From Duganella sp. Root336D2 (GTDB taxonomy: Bacteria; Pseudomonadota; Gammaproteobacteria; Burkholderiales; Burkholderiaceae_D): DNA of 64,000 nucleotides. This document shows, piece after piece, positions 43,001 through 53,140 of the stretch. The stretch lies in the NCBI RefSeq assembly GCF_001425005.1, contig NZ_LMDB01000022.1, positions 1,264-65,263 of the forward strand, in the 5' to 3' direction. The notes under the pieces were generated by a model. It had not been told where the DNA came from. It was given only the letters and a program-made list of their open reading frames with translations, and ran no database searches. The translations under genes and the position numbers were made by a program. Every line of letters starts with the position of its first letter. The first letter of the stretch is position 1.

Positions 43001-45293
43001 CCAGAAAGGCTTGCACGACCACGACGCTGCCGCCATCCTGCGGCAGCTGGTGCCGTTGTGGGAGGGCGCCGGCCTGCTGCGTTTCAGCCCGCTGGCGCGC
43101 GCCGTCGCCGTACTGTACTGGACCCATGTGCATGCCTCGCCTGCGGCGCAGTCGCTGCGGCACCAGGCCGAGCAAGCCGAATTGATGCGCCGCCATTTCA
43201 ATAGCGAGCGCTTATGGGACAAGCTGGCGGCTGAAGTCGAGCAAGCGCTGCAGCGCTTCCTCGATGCCGAACTGCTCGATATCGAGGCCTGGCTCGATCA
43301 CGGCAGCGAAACGCGCGCCCTGGCGCTGGCGCAGGCCGCGCGCTACCTGCTGTCCGAACTGGGCGTGCCCGCGGGCGTGGAGCAGGCCTGGCTGCTGAGC
43401 CGCAGCGGCAGCGAACTGGCGAACGGCCTGGCGCAGCACCTTGCGCGCCACAATATCGCCGCCCCTTGGCAAGTGCCGGCACTGTCGTGGCGCGAGCGCT
43501 GGATGCTGGCCACCGAATGGCTGCACGGTTACGCACTCCAGCAGGGCCATGAGCTGTCGCTGCTGCCCGAGGTGGCCGCCAGCCTGCTGAGCACCCTGCC
43601 GCGGCGCGTCGTGCAGGTTGGCGTCGAAGCACAGGTCACCGGTTTGCTCGGCGAGCACGCCCGCATTGAAAACCGGACGCTCAAGCTGCAACTGAATGAT
43701 TTCCTGCGCCGCCTCGAACATCACGAAGCTGTCGTGGTGCCTGCCTTCCGCTTGCTGCAGCAGTTGCGCCAGCAACTGGCGCAAGAAGAGAAAACCCGCC
43801 TGCGCCTGGAGCAGTTCCAGGCCAAGCCGCTGGCCAGTTTCTTCCGCAATCGCCTGATCGACGAAGCGTACCTGCCGCTGATCGGCGACAACCTGGCCAA
43901 GCAGATCGGCGCGGCCGGCGACCAGCGCCGGGTCGACTCGATGGGCATGCTGTTGCTGATTTCACCGCCGGGCTACGGCAAGACCACCCTGATGGAGTAC
44001 CTGGGCGAGCGCCTGGGCATGATCTTCGTGCGCATCAACTGCCCGGTACTGGGTCACGACGTGACGTCGCTCGACCCGGCCCTGGCCGGCAACAGCGCCG
44101 CCCGCATGGAACTGGAAAAGCTCAACCTCGGCCTGGCGATGGGCAACAACGTGATGCTGTACCTGGACGACATCCAGCACACCAACCCCGAGTTCCTGCA
44201 GAAGTTCATCGCCCTGGCCGACGGCACGCGCCGCATCGAAGGTGTATGGCGCGGCGAGAGCCGCAGCTACGACCTGCGCGGCAAGCGCTTCGCCGTGGTC
44301 ATGGCGGGCAACCCCTATACCGAATCGGGCGACGTGTTCAAGATCCCGGACATGCTGGCCAACCGGGCCGACATCTACAACCTGGGTGATGTGCTGAGCG
44401 GACGCGAAGAACTGTTCGCCCTCTCGTATATTGAAAACGCGCTGGTGGCGCATCCCGAACTGCAGCCGCTGGCTTCGCGCGACCCGCAGGACCTGTACCT
44501 GCTGGTACGCATGTCGCAGGGCGAACCGGTGGCGGCGTCGGACCTGAAGCATGCCTACACTTCGCAGGAGATCGACCAGATCTGCGCGGTGCTGCAGCGC
44601 CTGTTCAAGGTGCGCAGTGCGCTGATGAAGGTCAACCTGGCTTATATCGCCTCGGCCGCGCAGGACGATGCCTACCGCAGCGAGCCCGCGTTCAAGCTGC
44701 AAGGCAGCTATCGCAATATGGCCAAACTGGCGCCCAAGGTGTCCGCCCTGATGCATGACGCCGAACTGGACGCGCTGCTGCGCGACCACTACCGCGGCGA
44801 GGCGCAGACCCTGACCAGCGGCGCCGAAGAAAACCTGCTGCGCCTGGCGCACTTGCTGGGTCAGCCGACGGACGCGGAGCAGGCGCGCTGGAGCGAGCTG
44901 GTGGAGGAATTCGTCCGCCTGCGCAAGAACGGCGGGCAAGCGGATGGCGAAGCGCGGGTAGCCGAACACCTGGCCGAGATCGGGGCCGGCATCGCCGCGC
45001 TGGGTGGCCGCATGGCGCCGCAGGTGCAGGTGCACGTGCCGGAACAGGAGCGGCTGCACGAATTGCTGCAGCGCCTGGCGGACAGCTATGAAAAGGTCCT
45101 GCTGCCCATGATGAGCGCGATGAATTACAAGATGCGCCTCGACCACGGCATCTGGGACGAGGTGCGGGCCACCAGTTCCATCGTCAAGGATATGGAACAC
45201 CGCCTGCGCTACCGGGGCAAGAAGGGCCCGCCGTCGCCCAAGCAGGCGCGCGAGCCGGCTGGCGAGACGGCTGGCGAGCCGTTAGGCGACTGA
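40050..45293 (+). CDS. Giant AAA ATPase, DUF3686 / DNA-repair-ATPase-like
   Basis: The protein has 1747 residues. The N-terminal part (DNNCTARDLVLVGEVLLFGYNVFIGL; PPHDFEWSVTTRDQHVLG; VDTLFVETVGGDLTLKIENNT-like) is the DUF3686 region of proteins annotated as ATPases involved in DNA repair. Coiled coils span about 500-850. The AAA core is near the C-terminus, with Walker A SPPGYGKTTLMEYLGERLG at about 1305, Walker B NVMLYLDDIQHT at about 1368 and a sensor segment FAVVMAGNPYTESGDVF at about 1420. A DNA-repair role is not shown. In this operon it more likely remodels the flotillin/PspA membrane assembly. Confidence 0.8.
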   Translation: MSQEQAAPEGAEASLRHSSSFDLLRKRLAEQGKSLLEKAGALNAARLAEFGREEMALRARTRARTDNNCTARDLVLVGEVLLFGYNVFIGLRQETQVADVFALYRLRQDGAEVELEPLALDGSFLAEPRFVAEFKELYNYYRSAQLVQLRVTQGKLLAAFKIGERQSDLRVFRWQLGEQGAATYIDNRGERDVALPPPHDFEWSVTTRDQHVLGQHPHVNVLDTLFVETVGGDLTLKIENNTETGLGIYSEPVDDPNQSLSDAEIAYAALGDLILLRVRPYRETQLRYLVYSRLSQQAQRVDSIGASCVQLPEDHGIVFPGGVILQGGESRLFAGLPEGLQFERRVLAPNGEDVLYVFYELVSGTYVLLTYNLINKTLSQPLVAHGYARYDDGSMLLFTAESEEPTRNHPMQWWQTPFLGEEYAARAAPRQGFFGKIGNRELVRGVSELYSIGRMVREQGQGEGGGNALPGRAVYESLLRQCRRVADAFHWLGAPEAMGVGADLGGVSELASATMDEFDKAAAIQREAARVLQQAAQEQRQLLAETASRLWQSPTEFIEALEQIRLARGRLATLKERRYMDVARLAELDGELGAEEARVGERTVQFLSQANAFAGLEAELAKQRGQLPQLGTTAELAPLNEALDRTARNLDGLNELLGTLAVGDAALRTQILTAISRLYAGINQLRAEVRQRRKQLAQTESASEFAAQFQLFSQSVESSLEQADTPERCDELLTRLLAQLETLEGQFAEQEDYLAEIAHKREAVYEALEGRKQSLLDARARRMQAIGEAARRILAGVPKRLAQFSEAAQMEAYFAADALLAKLKASIEELRKLGNAVAADDLSGQLKNLREQGQRALRDQNELVSGNTIKLGRHDFTVNRQTLELAIVPHQGELAFHLAGTDYYAPLQDARLDALRPWWSQETVAETAQVYRAEYLAYQFMRAVRAGTAGIDWQQLQEALAQPDRAALDEPVRRFAAPRYQEGYQKGLHDHDAAAILRQLVPLWEGAGLLRFSPLARAVAVLYWTHVHASPAAQSLRHQAEQAELMRRHFNSERLWDKLAAEVEQALQRFLDAELLDIEAWLDHGSETRALALAQAARYLLSELGVPAGVEQAWLLSRSGSELANGLAQHLARHNIAAPWQVPALSWRERWMLATEWLHGYALQQGHELSLLPEVAASLLSTLPRRVVQVGVEAQVTGLLGEHARIENRTLKLQLNDFLRRLEHHEAVVVPAFRLLQQLRQQLAQEEKTRLRLEQFQAKPLASFFRNRLIDEAYLPLIGDNLAKQIGAAGDQRRVDSMGMLLLISPPGYGKTTLMEYLGERLGMIFVRINCPVLGHDVTSLDPALAGNSAARMELEKLNLGLAMGNNVMLYLDDIQHTNPEFLQKFIALADGTRRIEGVWRGESRSYDLRGKRFAVVMAGNPYTESGDVFKIPDMLANRADIYNLGDVLSGREELFALSYIENALVAHPELQPLASRDPQDLYLLVRMSQGEPVAASDLKHAYTSQEIDQICAVLQRLFKVRSALMKVNLAYIASAAQDDAYRSEPAFKLQGSYRNMAKLAPKVSALMHDAELDALLRDHYRGEAQTLTSGAEENLLRLAHLLGQPTDAEQARWSELVEEFVRLRKNGGQADGEARVAEHLAEIGAGIAALGGRMAPQVQVHVPEQERLHELLQRLADSYEKVLLPMMSAMNYKMRLDHGIWDEVRATSSIVKDMEHRLRYRGKKGPPSPKQAREPAGETAGEPLGD

Positions 45294-45398
45294 GAGGACC
45301 TTTTCTTTGCAGATGGCGGGCACGTTCTCATCGAAGAACTGGCCGAGCCCGCCATCCGGTTGCTGCTTGGGGAGTTCAGTGCACCGCTGTCGCGGACT

Positions 45399-45497
45399 AC
45401 TACTGAAAACTACTGAAATTTTCACTGAAACTACTGAAAAATTGAACTTTCAGGGCGTGATAGCGCTCTAACGGGGAAAATTTCAGGAGCTTTCAGT
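45399..45497 (+). promoter_or_regulatory. Iteron-like control region of the second RHH-RAMA-like gene
   Basis: ACTACTGAAA occurs at 45399-45408, 45409-45418 and 45430-45439, with CTGAAA also at 45425. The copies at 45413 and 45434 (CTGAAA) are 21 bp apart and at -85 and -64 from the ATG. TTGAAC (45442-45447, -56) and CTCTAA (45466-45471, -32) form the presumed promoter. TTTCAG occurs at 45448, 45481 and 45491; the last abuts the start (-7). GGGG and AGGAG provide ribosome binding. Confidence 0.6.
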
Positions 45498-45974
45498 ATG
45501 ACTTCCCGAGTGACCCTGGAGGTAAGCCTCCCTACGCTGCACGCGCTGCTCGACTACCACTCTGAACAGGCGGCAGACCACACCCTTACGGACTTGGCCG
45601 ACATTGCGATCCGCGAATGGTTGCAACGCCAGCGCGCCGCCAGCAAGCCAATGGAATTAGCGGGTTTCTTTTGGCAGACGCTCTTCCTGCCAGACGGAGC
45701 ATTGCTGCGCATTTGCAGCCGTGACGGACCGCATTGCGCCGAGGTGGTCTGTGGCGAGCTAATCTATGAAGGGCGGGCAGTATCACCAAACCAATTTGTC
45801 ATTGCCAGCCTGGGTAATGTAGGGAACGCCTGGAAAGTGATTTACGTTCAGCTTCCAGGGGACGGTGATTGGACGCCGGCTACCCGGATGCGCCACGCGG
45901 CCATGGCCCATGCGTTCCGCACGGCTAAACGCAAGGCCGAACGCACCGCGCCGCCGGGCTCATCTTCCTCTTAG
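45498..45974 (+). CDS. Putative RHH-RAMA-like DNA-binding protein (paralog 2)
   Basis: This 158-residue protein is clearly related to the gene at 34559. The first part RVTLEVSLPTLHALLDYHSEQ with TLTDLADIAIREWLQRQR fits a ribbon-helix-helix domain. The second (FLPDGALLRICSRDGPHCAEVVCGELIYEG, SPNQFVIASLGNVGNAWKVIYVQLPGD) fits the RAMA pattern with the NAW core. An insertion SKPMELAGFFWQT replaces a shorter linker in paralog 1. It follows the AAA ATPase gene by about 200 bp and converges with the atuH-like gene, overlapping its end by 4 bases. Autoregulation through the CTGAAA boxes is inferred. Confidence 0.65.
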   Translation: MTSRVTLEVSLPTLHALLDYHSEQAADHTLTDLADIAIREWLQRQRAASKPMELAGFFWQTLFLPDGALLRICSRDGPHCAEVVCGELIYEGRAVSPNQFVIASLGNVGNAWKVIYVQLPGDGDWTPATRMRHAAMAHAFRTAKRKAERTAPPGSSSS

Positions 45975-47509
45975 CCGTATAAAGCCTGGTGATTCGCGCG
46001 CAGCACGTGCTTCTGGATCTTGCCGGTGGAGGTCATCGGCAAGTTCTCCACGATGGCAATGTGCTTGGGGATTTCGAAGCCGGCCAGCGTGCTGCGGCAA
46101 TGTTCCTGCAGCGCGCCCGCGTCGGCGGATTGCCCGGGCTTGAGGCAGACGAAGGCGGTGACGGCTTCGATCCATTCCTCGTGCGGCAAGCCGACCACGG
46201 CAGCAACAGCCACGGCGGGGTGGCCGAGTAGCGCTTCTTCCACGCGGATGGCGGGCACGTTTTCGCCGCCGGTCTTGATCATGTCCTTCAGGCGGCCTTT
46301 GAAGTGCAGGTAGCCGTCCTCGTCCCACATGCCAAGGTCGCCGGTATGGTGCCATCCGAAGCGGCGCACGGCGGCCGTGGCTTCCGGGTCCTTGAAGTAG
46401 CCCAGCATCGCATTTGCGCCGCGATGCACGATTTCGCCGACTTCGCCTTTGCCAAGCAGGCGTCCGTCGGCGTCCATGATGGCGGTGTCGTTGACCGGCG
46501 TCGCCTGTCCCCAGCAATTGCCGGTACGGTGCTGCTGCTCGGGCGGGAAGTAGACCGTCATCGGGAACATCTCGGTCTGCCCGCTGCCCAGCGCGAAACG
46601 AGGGCAGAATTCCTGCATCAGGCGGCGCAGCAGCTCGGGCGCCATCGGAGCCATGGCGTATATCGCCAGGCGCAGCGCGGAGAGGTCGTGTTCCGCGCGC
46701 GCAGGATGCAGAAGCATTGCGCCATACATCGCCGGCAGGGCGGCCACCAGCGTGACGCGCTCGCGCGCCAAAGTCGCCAGCACGGCGGCCGGATCGAAGC
46801 TGCGCGAGAGCGATATCGCGGCGCCGCACGCCAGTCCCGCTGCGGCCATGCTGAACTGGGCGCAGTGGAATAGCGGCAGGATGGCGGACAGCACGTCATT
46901 CGGAACGATCGATACGGTCACCGCGTTCGACATCACGGCCGACAGCACCGAACGGTGCGAGTGCATTGCGCCTTTCGGATGGCCGGTGGTGCCGCTGGTG
47001 TACATGATCATGGCCAGCGCGTGTTCGTCGATCTCCAGCGCCGGCGGGGTTGCCGGCTGGCCGATGAGCGCCTCGGTCAGCGTGCCTGCGCCCTGGGCGC
47101 CCGGGCCGCAGCGCAGTAGCGGCACACCCAGCGCGGGCAACGCGGCGCGCCAGGCGGGATGCGCGCCAAGCTGCGCGTCCACCACCAGCAGGCGCGCTTC
47201 CGCGTGCTGCACGATGTAGGCGACTTCGGTCGGCGACAGCATGGCGTTGACCGGCACCCATACCAGCCCCGCCTTCATGATGCCGAACGAGGCCACCACG
47301 AAGTCCATGGAATTGGGACTGAGCATGGCTACCTTGTCGCCGGGCTGCAGGCCGCTGGCGAGCAGATAGTGCGCAAAGCGGTTGCTGTCCTCGTCCAGCT
47401 GGGCGTAAGGCATGCGGCGGCCATGTTCCAGCAGCGCCGGTGCCGCGCCATTGCGGCGCGCGCTGCGCGAAACCACATTGCCCAGGGTCTCCTGCATGCG
47501 CTCAGTCAT
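45971..47509 (-). CDS. atuH: Acyl-CoA synthetase, AtuH-like
   Basis: This 512-residue AMP-forming ligase has the P-loop MYTSGTTGHPKGAMHSHRS near residue 178, GSGQTEMFP near 308, GWHHTGDLGMWDEDGYLHF near 385, DMIKTGGENV near 413, and the catalytic Lys in MTSTGKIQKHVLR near the end. As the last gene of the atu-type operon it presumably activates citronellic/geranic acid or a related acid to the CoA ester. It overlaps the preceding SDR gene by 8 bases. The symbol is by operon context and would need phylogeny. Confidence 0.8.
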   Translation of the reverse strand: MTERMQETLGNVVSRSARRNGAAPALLEHGRRMPYAQLDEDSNRFAHYLLASGLQPGDKVAMLSPNSMDFVVASFGIMKAGLVWVPVNAMLSPTEVAYIVQHAEARLLVVDAQLGAHPAWRAALPALGVPLLRCGPGAQGAGTLTEALIGQPATPPALEIDEHALAMIMYTSGTTGHPKGAMHSHRSVLSAVMSNAVTVSIVPNDVLSAILPLFHCAQFSMAAAGLACGAAISLSRSFDPAAVLATLARERVTLVAALPAMYGAMLLHPARAEHDLSALRLAIYAMAPMAPELLRRLMQEFCPRFALGSGQTEMFPMTVYFPPEQQHRTGNCWGQATPVNDTAIMDADGRLLGKGEVGEIVHRGANAMLGYFKDPEATAAVRRFGWHHTGDLGMWDEDGYLHFKGRLKDMIKTGGENVPAIRVEEALLGHPAVAVAAVVGLPHEEWIEAVTAFVCLKPGQSADAGALQEHCRSTLAGFEIPKHIAIVENLPMTSTGKIQKHVLRANHQALYG

Positions 47510-48332
47510 GGCCTGCCTCCACGAACAGGTCGATCATCGGCTCCACGCCTGGCGTCACCTGGTACTGTGAAAAATCGGTCATGCCGCTGCCGCGCAGGAC
47601 TTGCTCGTCGATGAAGAAGTTGCCGGTCGTCGTGCGGCTATCCTTCGTCAGTATCAGGTGGGCGGCATCGGCCATGATTTCCGGCGTGCGGCCGTACTGG
47701 GCGCCGCCGGGCAGGGCGACATTGAGGGCGGCCGTTGCGATGACGGTGCGCGGCCACAGCGAATTGACCCCGACCCCTTCCTCTGCTAGCTGGGCGGCCA
47801 GGCCGTGCACGATCATGCTCATCGCGTATTTCGACGTGGTGTAGGCGGCGTGGCGGGCGAACCATTTCGGGTTCATGTCGATCGGCGGCGACAGCGTCAG
47901 GATGTGCGGGTTGCTGGCTTCCAGAAGATGCGGCAGGCAGTGCTTGGCGCAGGCGAAGGTGCCGCGTACGTTGATGTCCATCATCAGGTCGTAGCGTTTC
48001 ATCGACGTGCTTTGCGCGTTGGTCAGGCTGATGGCGCTGGCATTGTTGACCAGTATGTCAATGCCGCCGAACTCCGCGACGCCGCGTTCGATGGCGGCAA
48101 TGACCTGCTCCTCCTCCCGGATATCGACCTGCAGCGGCAGCGCATTGCCGCCGGCGGCGCGGATTTCCTCGGCGGCGGAGTAGATGGTTCCGGGCAAACG
48201 CGGATCGGGTTCGGTGGTCTTGGCGGCGATGATCACGTTCGCGCCGTCGCGCGCCGCGCGCAAGGCGATCGCCTTGCCGATGCCCCGGCTGGCGCCGGTG
48301 ATGAACAGGGTCTTGCCTTGCAGCGTAGTCAT
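47502..48332 (-). CDS. atuG: Short-chain dehydrogenase, AtuG-like
   Basis: This 276-residue SDR has the nucleotide site TGASRGIGKAIALRAA at residue 12, NNASAISLTN near 92, and a canonical active site YTTSK (AAYTTSKYAMSM) near 166. The segment LSPPIDMNPKWFARHAAYTTSKY and the end DEQVLRGSGMTDFSQY match the HSDL2-like group of SDRs, to which AtuG belongs. It presumably dehydrogenates a hydroxyacyl-CoA or alcohol intermediate of terpene breakdown. It lies between the carboxylase alpha gene (10-base gap) and atuH. Confidence 0.8.
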   Translation of the reverse strand: MTTLQGKTLFITGASRGIGKAIALRAARDGANVIIAAKTTEPDPRLPGTIYSAAEEIRAAGGNALPLQVDIREEEQVIAAIERGVAEFGGIDILVNNASAISLTNAQSTSMKRYDLMMDINVRGTFACAKHCLPHLLEASNPHILTLSPPIDMNPKWFARHAAYTTSKYAMSMIVHGLAAQLAEEGVGVNSLWPRTVIATAALNVALPGGAQYGRTPEIMADAAHLILTKDSRTTTGNFFIDEQVLRGSGMTDFSQYQVTPGVEPMIDLFVEAGHD

Positions 48333-48342
48333 GGGTTCTCCG

Positions 48343-50351
<2,009 letters not shown>

Positions 50352-50355
<4 letters not shown>

Positions 50356-51509
50356 GCTTTGCGGCCCGGCAGGATGTCCATGTATTTGCAGATGATGCCC
50401 AGCATGACCTCGTCGGCGCCGCCGCCAATCGAGGTCAGGCGCCCGTCGCGGTAGAACTGCGACACCGGGTTTTCCAGCGTGAAGCCCATGCCGCCCCAGA
50501 ACTGCATGCAGCCGTCGGTGATCTGGCGCGCCAGGCGGCCGGCCTTGAGCTTGGCCATCGACGCCAGTTCGGTAACATCGGCGCCGCCGATGTACATGCC
50601 GCAGGCGCGGTAGGTCAGGGCGCGCAGCGATTCGAGCTCGGTCTGCATCTCGGCCAGCTTGAAGTGCACCCACTGGTTATCCAGCACGCTGGCGCCGAAG
50701 ATCTTGCGCTCGCGCGTGTATTCGATGGTGGCGTCGATGCAGTTCTGCATCTGCTGCACGATATTGGCCGCGCACCACAGGCGTTCTTCCTGGAATTGCA
50801 GCATCTGGTAGGTGAAGCCCTTGTCCTCCTCGCCCACCAGGTAGCGCTGCGGCACCCGCACTTCGTCGAAGTGGATCAGGCCCGTGTCGGAGGAATTCAT
50901 GCCGATCTTGCGGATCTTCTGGCCCACGCTGACGCCCGGCGTATCCATCGGCACGATGATCAGCGACTTGTTGCGGTGCGCCGGGCCGTCGCCGGTAGTG
51001 GCCAGCAGGCACATCCAGTCGGCCTGCAGGCTGTTGGTGATCCACATCTTGCTGCCGTTGATGATGTAGTCGCCGCCGTCCTTGCGCGCCGTGGTGCGGA
51101 TGGCCGCCACGTCGGAGCCGGCGCCCGGTTCCGACACGCCGACGCAGGCCACCGCCTCGCCGGTAATCGCCGGCGCCAGGAATTCGCGCCGCAGCGCGTC
51201 CGAGCCGAAGCGCGAGAGCGCCGGCGTCGCCATGTCGGTCTGCACGCCGATCGCCATCGGCACCCCGCCGCAGCGGATGTGGCCCAGTGCTTCGGCCATC
51301 GCCATCGAGTAGGAGTAGTCCAGTCCCAGGCCGCCGAATTCGGCCGGCTTGGATACGCCCAGCATGCCCAGTGCGCCCAGCTTGCGGAACACTTCCTTGG
51401 CAGGGAAGATCTCGGCGGCCTCCCATTCGTCGACAAAAGGATTGATGTCGGTGTCGATGAAGCGTTTCAGGTTGCGCTGCAGTTCAAGGTGTTCGTGGCT
51501 GTATTCCAT
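50352..51509 (-). CDS. atuD: Acyl-CoA dehydrogenase, AtuD (citronellyl-CoA dehydrogenase) type
   Basis: This 385-residue FAD-dependent dehydrogenase has ACVGVSEPGAGSDVAAIRTTA, IINGSKMWITNSLQADWMCLLA, the substrate segment KIRKIGMNSSDTGLIHFDEVRVP, and the end FYRDGRLTSIGGGADEVMLGIICKY with the acid conserved in AtuD-type enzymes. In P. aeruginosa AtuD (same length) oxidises citronellyl-CoA to cis-geranyl-CoA. The ATG at 51509 has GGAG upstream. The frame stays open far upstream by chance and should not be extended into the carboxylase beta gene. Confidence 0.82.
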
Positions 51510-51520
51510 AGGTTCTCCAA

Positions 51521-53140
51521 TCATGGTCGGGCGACGCCGAATTGCACCGGCCGCAGCTCGCGCCGGCGCGCTTCCTCGCACACTGCCAGCACGCAGGCCA
51601 GCACCTTGCGCGTGTCGCGCGGGTCGATGACGCCGTCGTCCAGCAGGCGTCCGGATGTCGTAAAAACGTCGGTCTGGCGCTCGAAGGTTTCCACCACGCG
51701 TGCGCGCATGGCGGCAATCGCCTCGCGGTCGATTTCCTGTCCTTTGCGCCGCATGCTGCCTTCCATCACGATGGCCATCGTGGTGGCTGCCTGCTCGGCG
51801 CCCATCACGGCGGTGCGCGCATTGGGCCAGCTGAAACAGAAGTCCGGCATGAAGCCGCGCCCGGACATGCCGTAATTGCCGGCGCCAAACGATGCGCCGC
51901 AATGCAGGGTAATGCGCGGCACGTTGGCGTTGGCCAGCGCCTGGATCATTTTCGAGCCGTGCTTGATCATGCCCGCCTGCTCGTAGGCTTTGCCGACCAT
52001 GAAGCCGGTGGTGTTCTGCAGGAACAGCAGCGGGGTGCCGGACTGGCAGCACAGCTGGATGAAGTGCGCCGCCTTGGTGGCGCCGGCCGGATCGAGCGGG
52101 CCGTTGTTGGTGATGATGCCGACCGCCATGCCGCAGATGGCCGCATGGCCGGTCACCGTGGCCGCGCCGTAGCCGGGCTTGAACTCCAGGAAGGCCGAGC
52201 CGTCCACGATGCGCGCGATCACTTCGCGCATGTCGAGCGGCTTGCGCTGGTCGCATGGCGCGATGCCGAGCAGTTCCGCCGCCGCATGGCGCGGCGCCTC
52301 GTACGGTGCGCCGCCCGCCGCCGGCGCGGCGTTCCAGCCCAGGCTTGCCACCAGTTCGCGCGTGATGCGCAGCGCATCGGCGTCGTCTTCGGCCAGGTAG
52401 TCGGCCAGGCCGGACAGCGTGGCGTGCATCTCCGCGCCGCCCAGTTCTTCCTCGCTGGCGATTTCGCCGGTGGCCGCCTTCAGCAGCGGCGGCCCGGCCA
52501 GGAACGCCTTGGCGCGCTCGCGCACCATCACCACGTAGTCGGACAGGCCCGGCATGTAGGCGCCGCCCGCGGTGCTGGAGCCGTGCACCACGCTGATCAC
52601 CGGCAGTCCCGCCGCCGACAGGCGCGCCAGCCAGTAGAAGCCGCTGCCGCCGTGGATGAAGGTCTCGACCTTGTAGTCCAGCAGGTTGGCGCCCGCGCAT
52701 TCGACCAGGTGGATGAAGGGCAGCTTCTGCGCCAGCGCCACCTGCTGCAGGCGCTGGAACTTCTCGATCCCCATCGGCTGTACGGCGCCGGCATCGATGC
52801 CGGAATCGTCGGCCACCACCATGCAGCGCACGCCGCTGACAAAGCCGATGCCGCCCACCAGGCCGCCGCCCGGCACCGAGCGCTCGGGATCGGGATGGTC
52901 CAGGCAGTAGCCGGCCAGCGTGGCCATTTCCAGGAACGGTGCGCCGGCATCGAGCAGGGCGCCCAGGCGTTCGCGCGGCAGCAGCTGGCCGCGCTTGGCA
53001 AACAGCGGCGCCGAGGCTGCCGATTTGTCGCGGCTACGCGCTTCCAGCTGGCGCAGGCGCGCCAGCTGCGCCTCCAGCGCCGCGCTGTTGGCCTGGAAGG
53101 CTGCGCCCTGCGCCGGCACGCGGCTTTCGAGCGCCGGCAT
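51521..53140 (-). CDS. atuC: Acyl-CoA carboxylase beta subunit (carboxyltransferase), geranyl-CoA type
   Basis: The 539-residue carboxyltransferase subunit starts at 53140 (MPALESRVPAQGAAF). It has RDKSAASAPLFAKRGQLLPRERLGALLD, VVHGSSTAGGAYMPGLSDYVVMVRE (acyl-CoA binding loop), EELGGAEMHATLSGLADYLAEDDADAL, and GPLDPAGATKAAHFIQLCCQSGTPLLFLQNTTGFMVG (carboxybiotin side). It is of the MCC/GCC beta group by length and motifs. In this operon it is probably the partner of AtuF in geranyl-CoA carboxylase. Its start overlaps the stop of the preceding SDR (TAATG). Confidence 0.85.
   Translation of the reverse strand: MPALESRVPAQGAAFQANSAALEAQLARLRQLEARSRDKSAASAPLFAKRGQLLPRERLGALLDAGAPFLEMATLAGYCLDHPDPERSVPGGGLVGGIGFVSGVRCMVVADDSGIDAGAVQPMGIEKFQRLQQVALAQKLPFIHLVECAGANLLDYKVETFIHGGSGFYWLARLSAAGLPVISVVHGSSTAGGAYMPGLSDYVVMVRERAKAFLAGPPLLKAATGEIASEEELGGAEMHATLSGLADYLAEDDADALRITRELVASLGWNAAPAAGGAPYEAPRHAAAELLGIAPCDQRKPLDMREVIARIVDGSAFLEFKPGYGAATVTGHAAICGMAVGIITNNGPLDPAGATKAAHFIQLCCQSGTPLLFLQNTTGFMVGKAYEQAGMIKHGSKMIQALANANVPRITLHCGASFGAGNYGMSGRGFMPDFCFSWPNARTAVMGAEQAATTMAIVMEGSMRRKGQEIDREAIAAMRARVVETFERQTDVFTTSGRLLDDGVIDPRDTRKVLACVLAVCEEARRRELRPVQFGVARP

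Noticed and set aside
39762..43196. 1144-codon open frame on the - strand opposite the AAA ATPase gene
   Set aside because: It is the reverse-complement shadow of GC-rich coding sequence, dominated by Gln/Arg/Leu/Ala/His with no recognisable motif.
40050..45293. Calling the giant ATPase a DNA repair enzyme outright
   Set aside because: The label is inherited from automatic annotation of the DUF3686 family. The only firm evidence is an AAA core and coiled coils, and the neighbours are membrane proteins.
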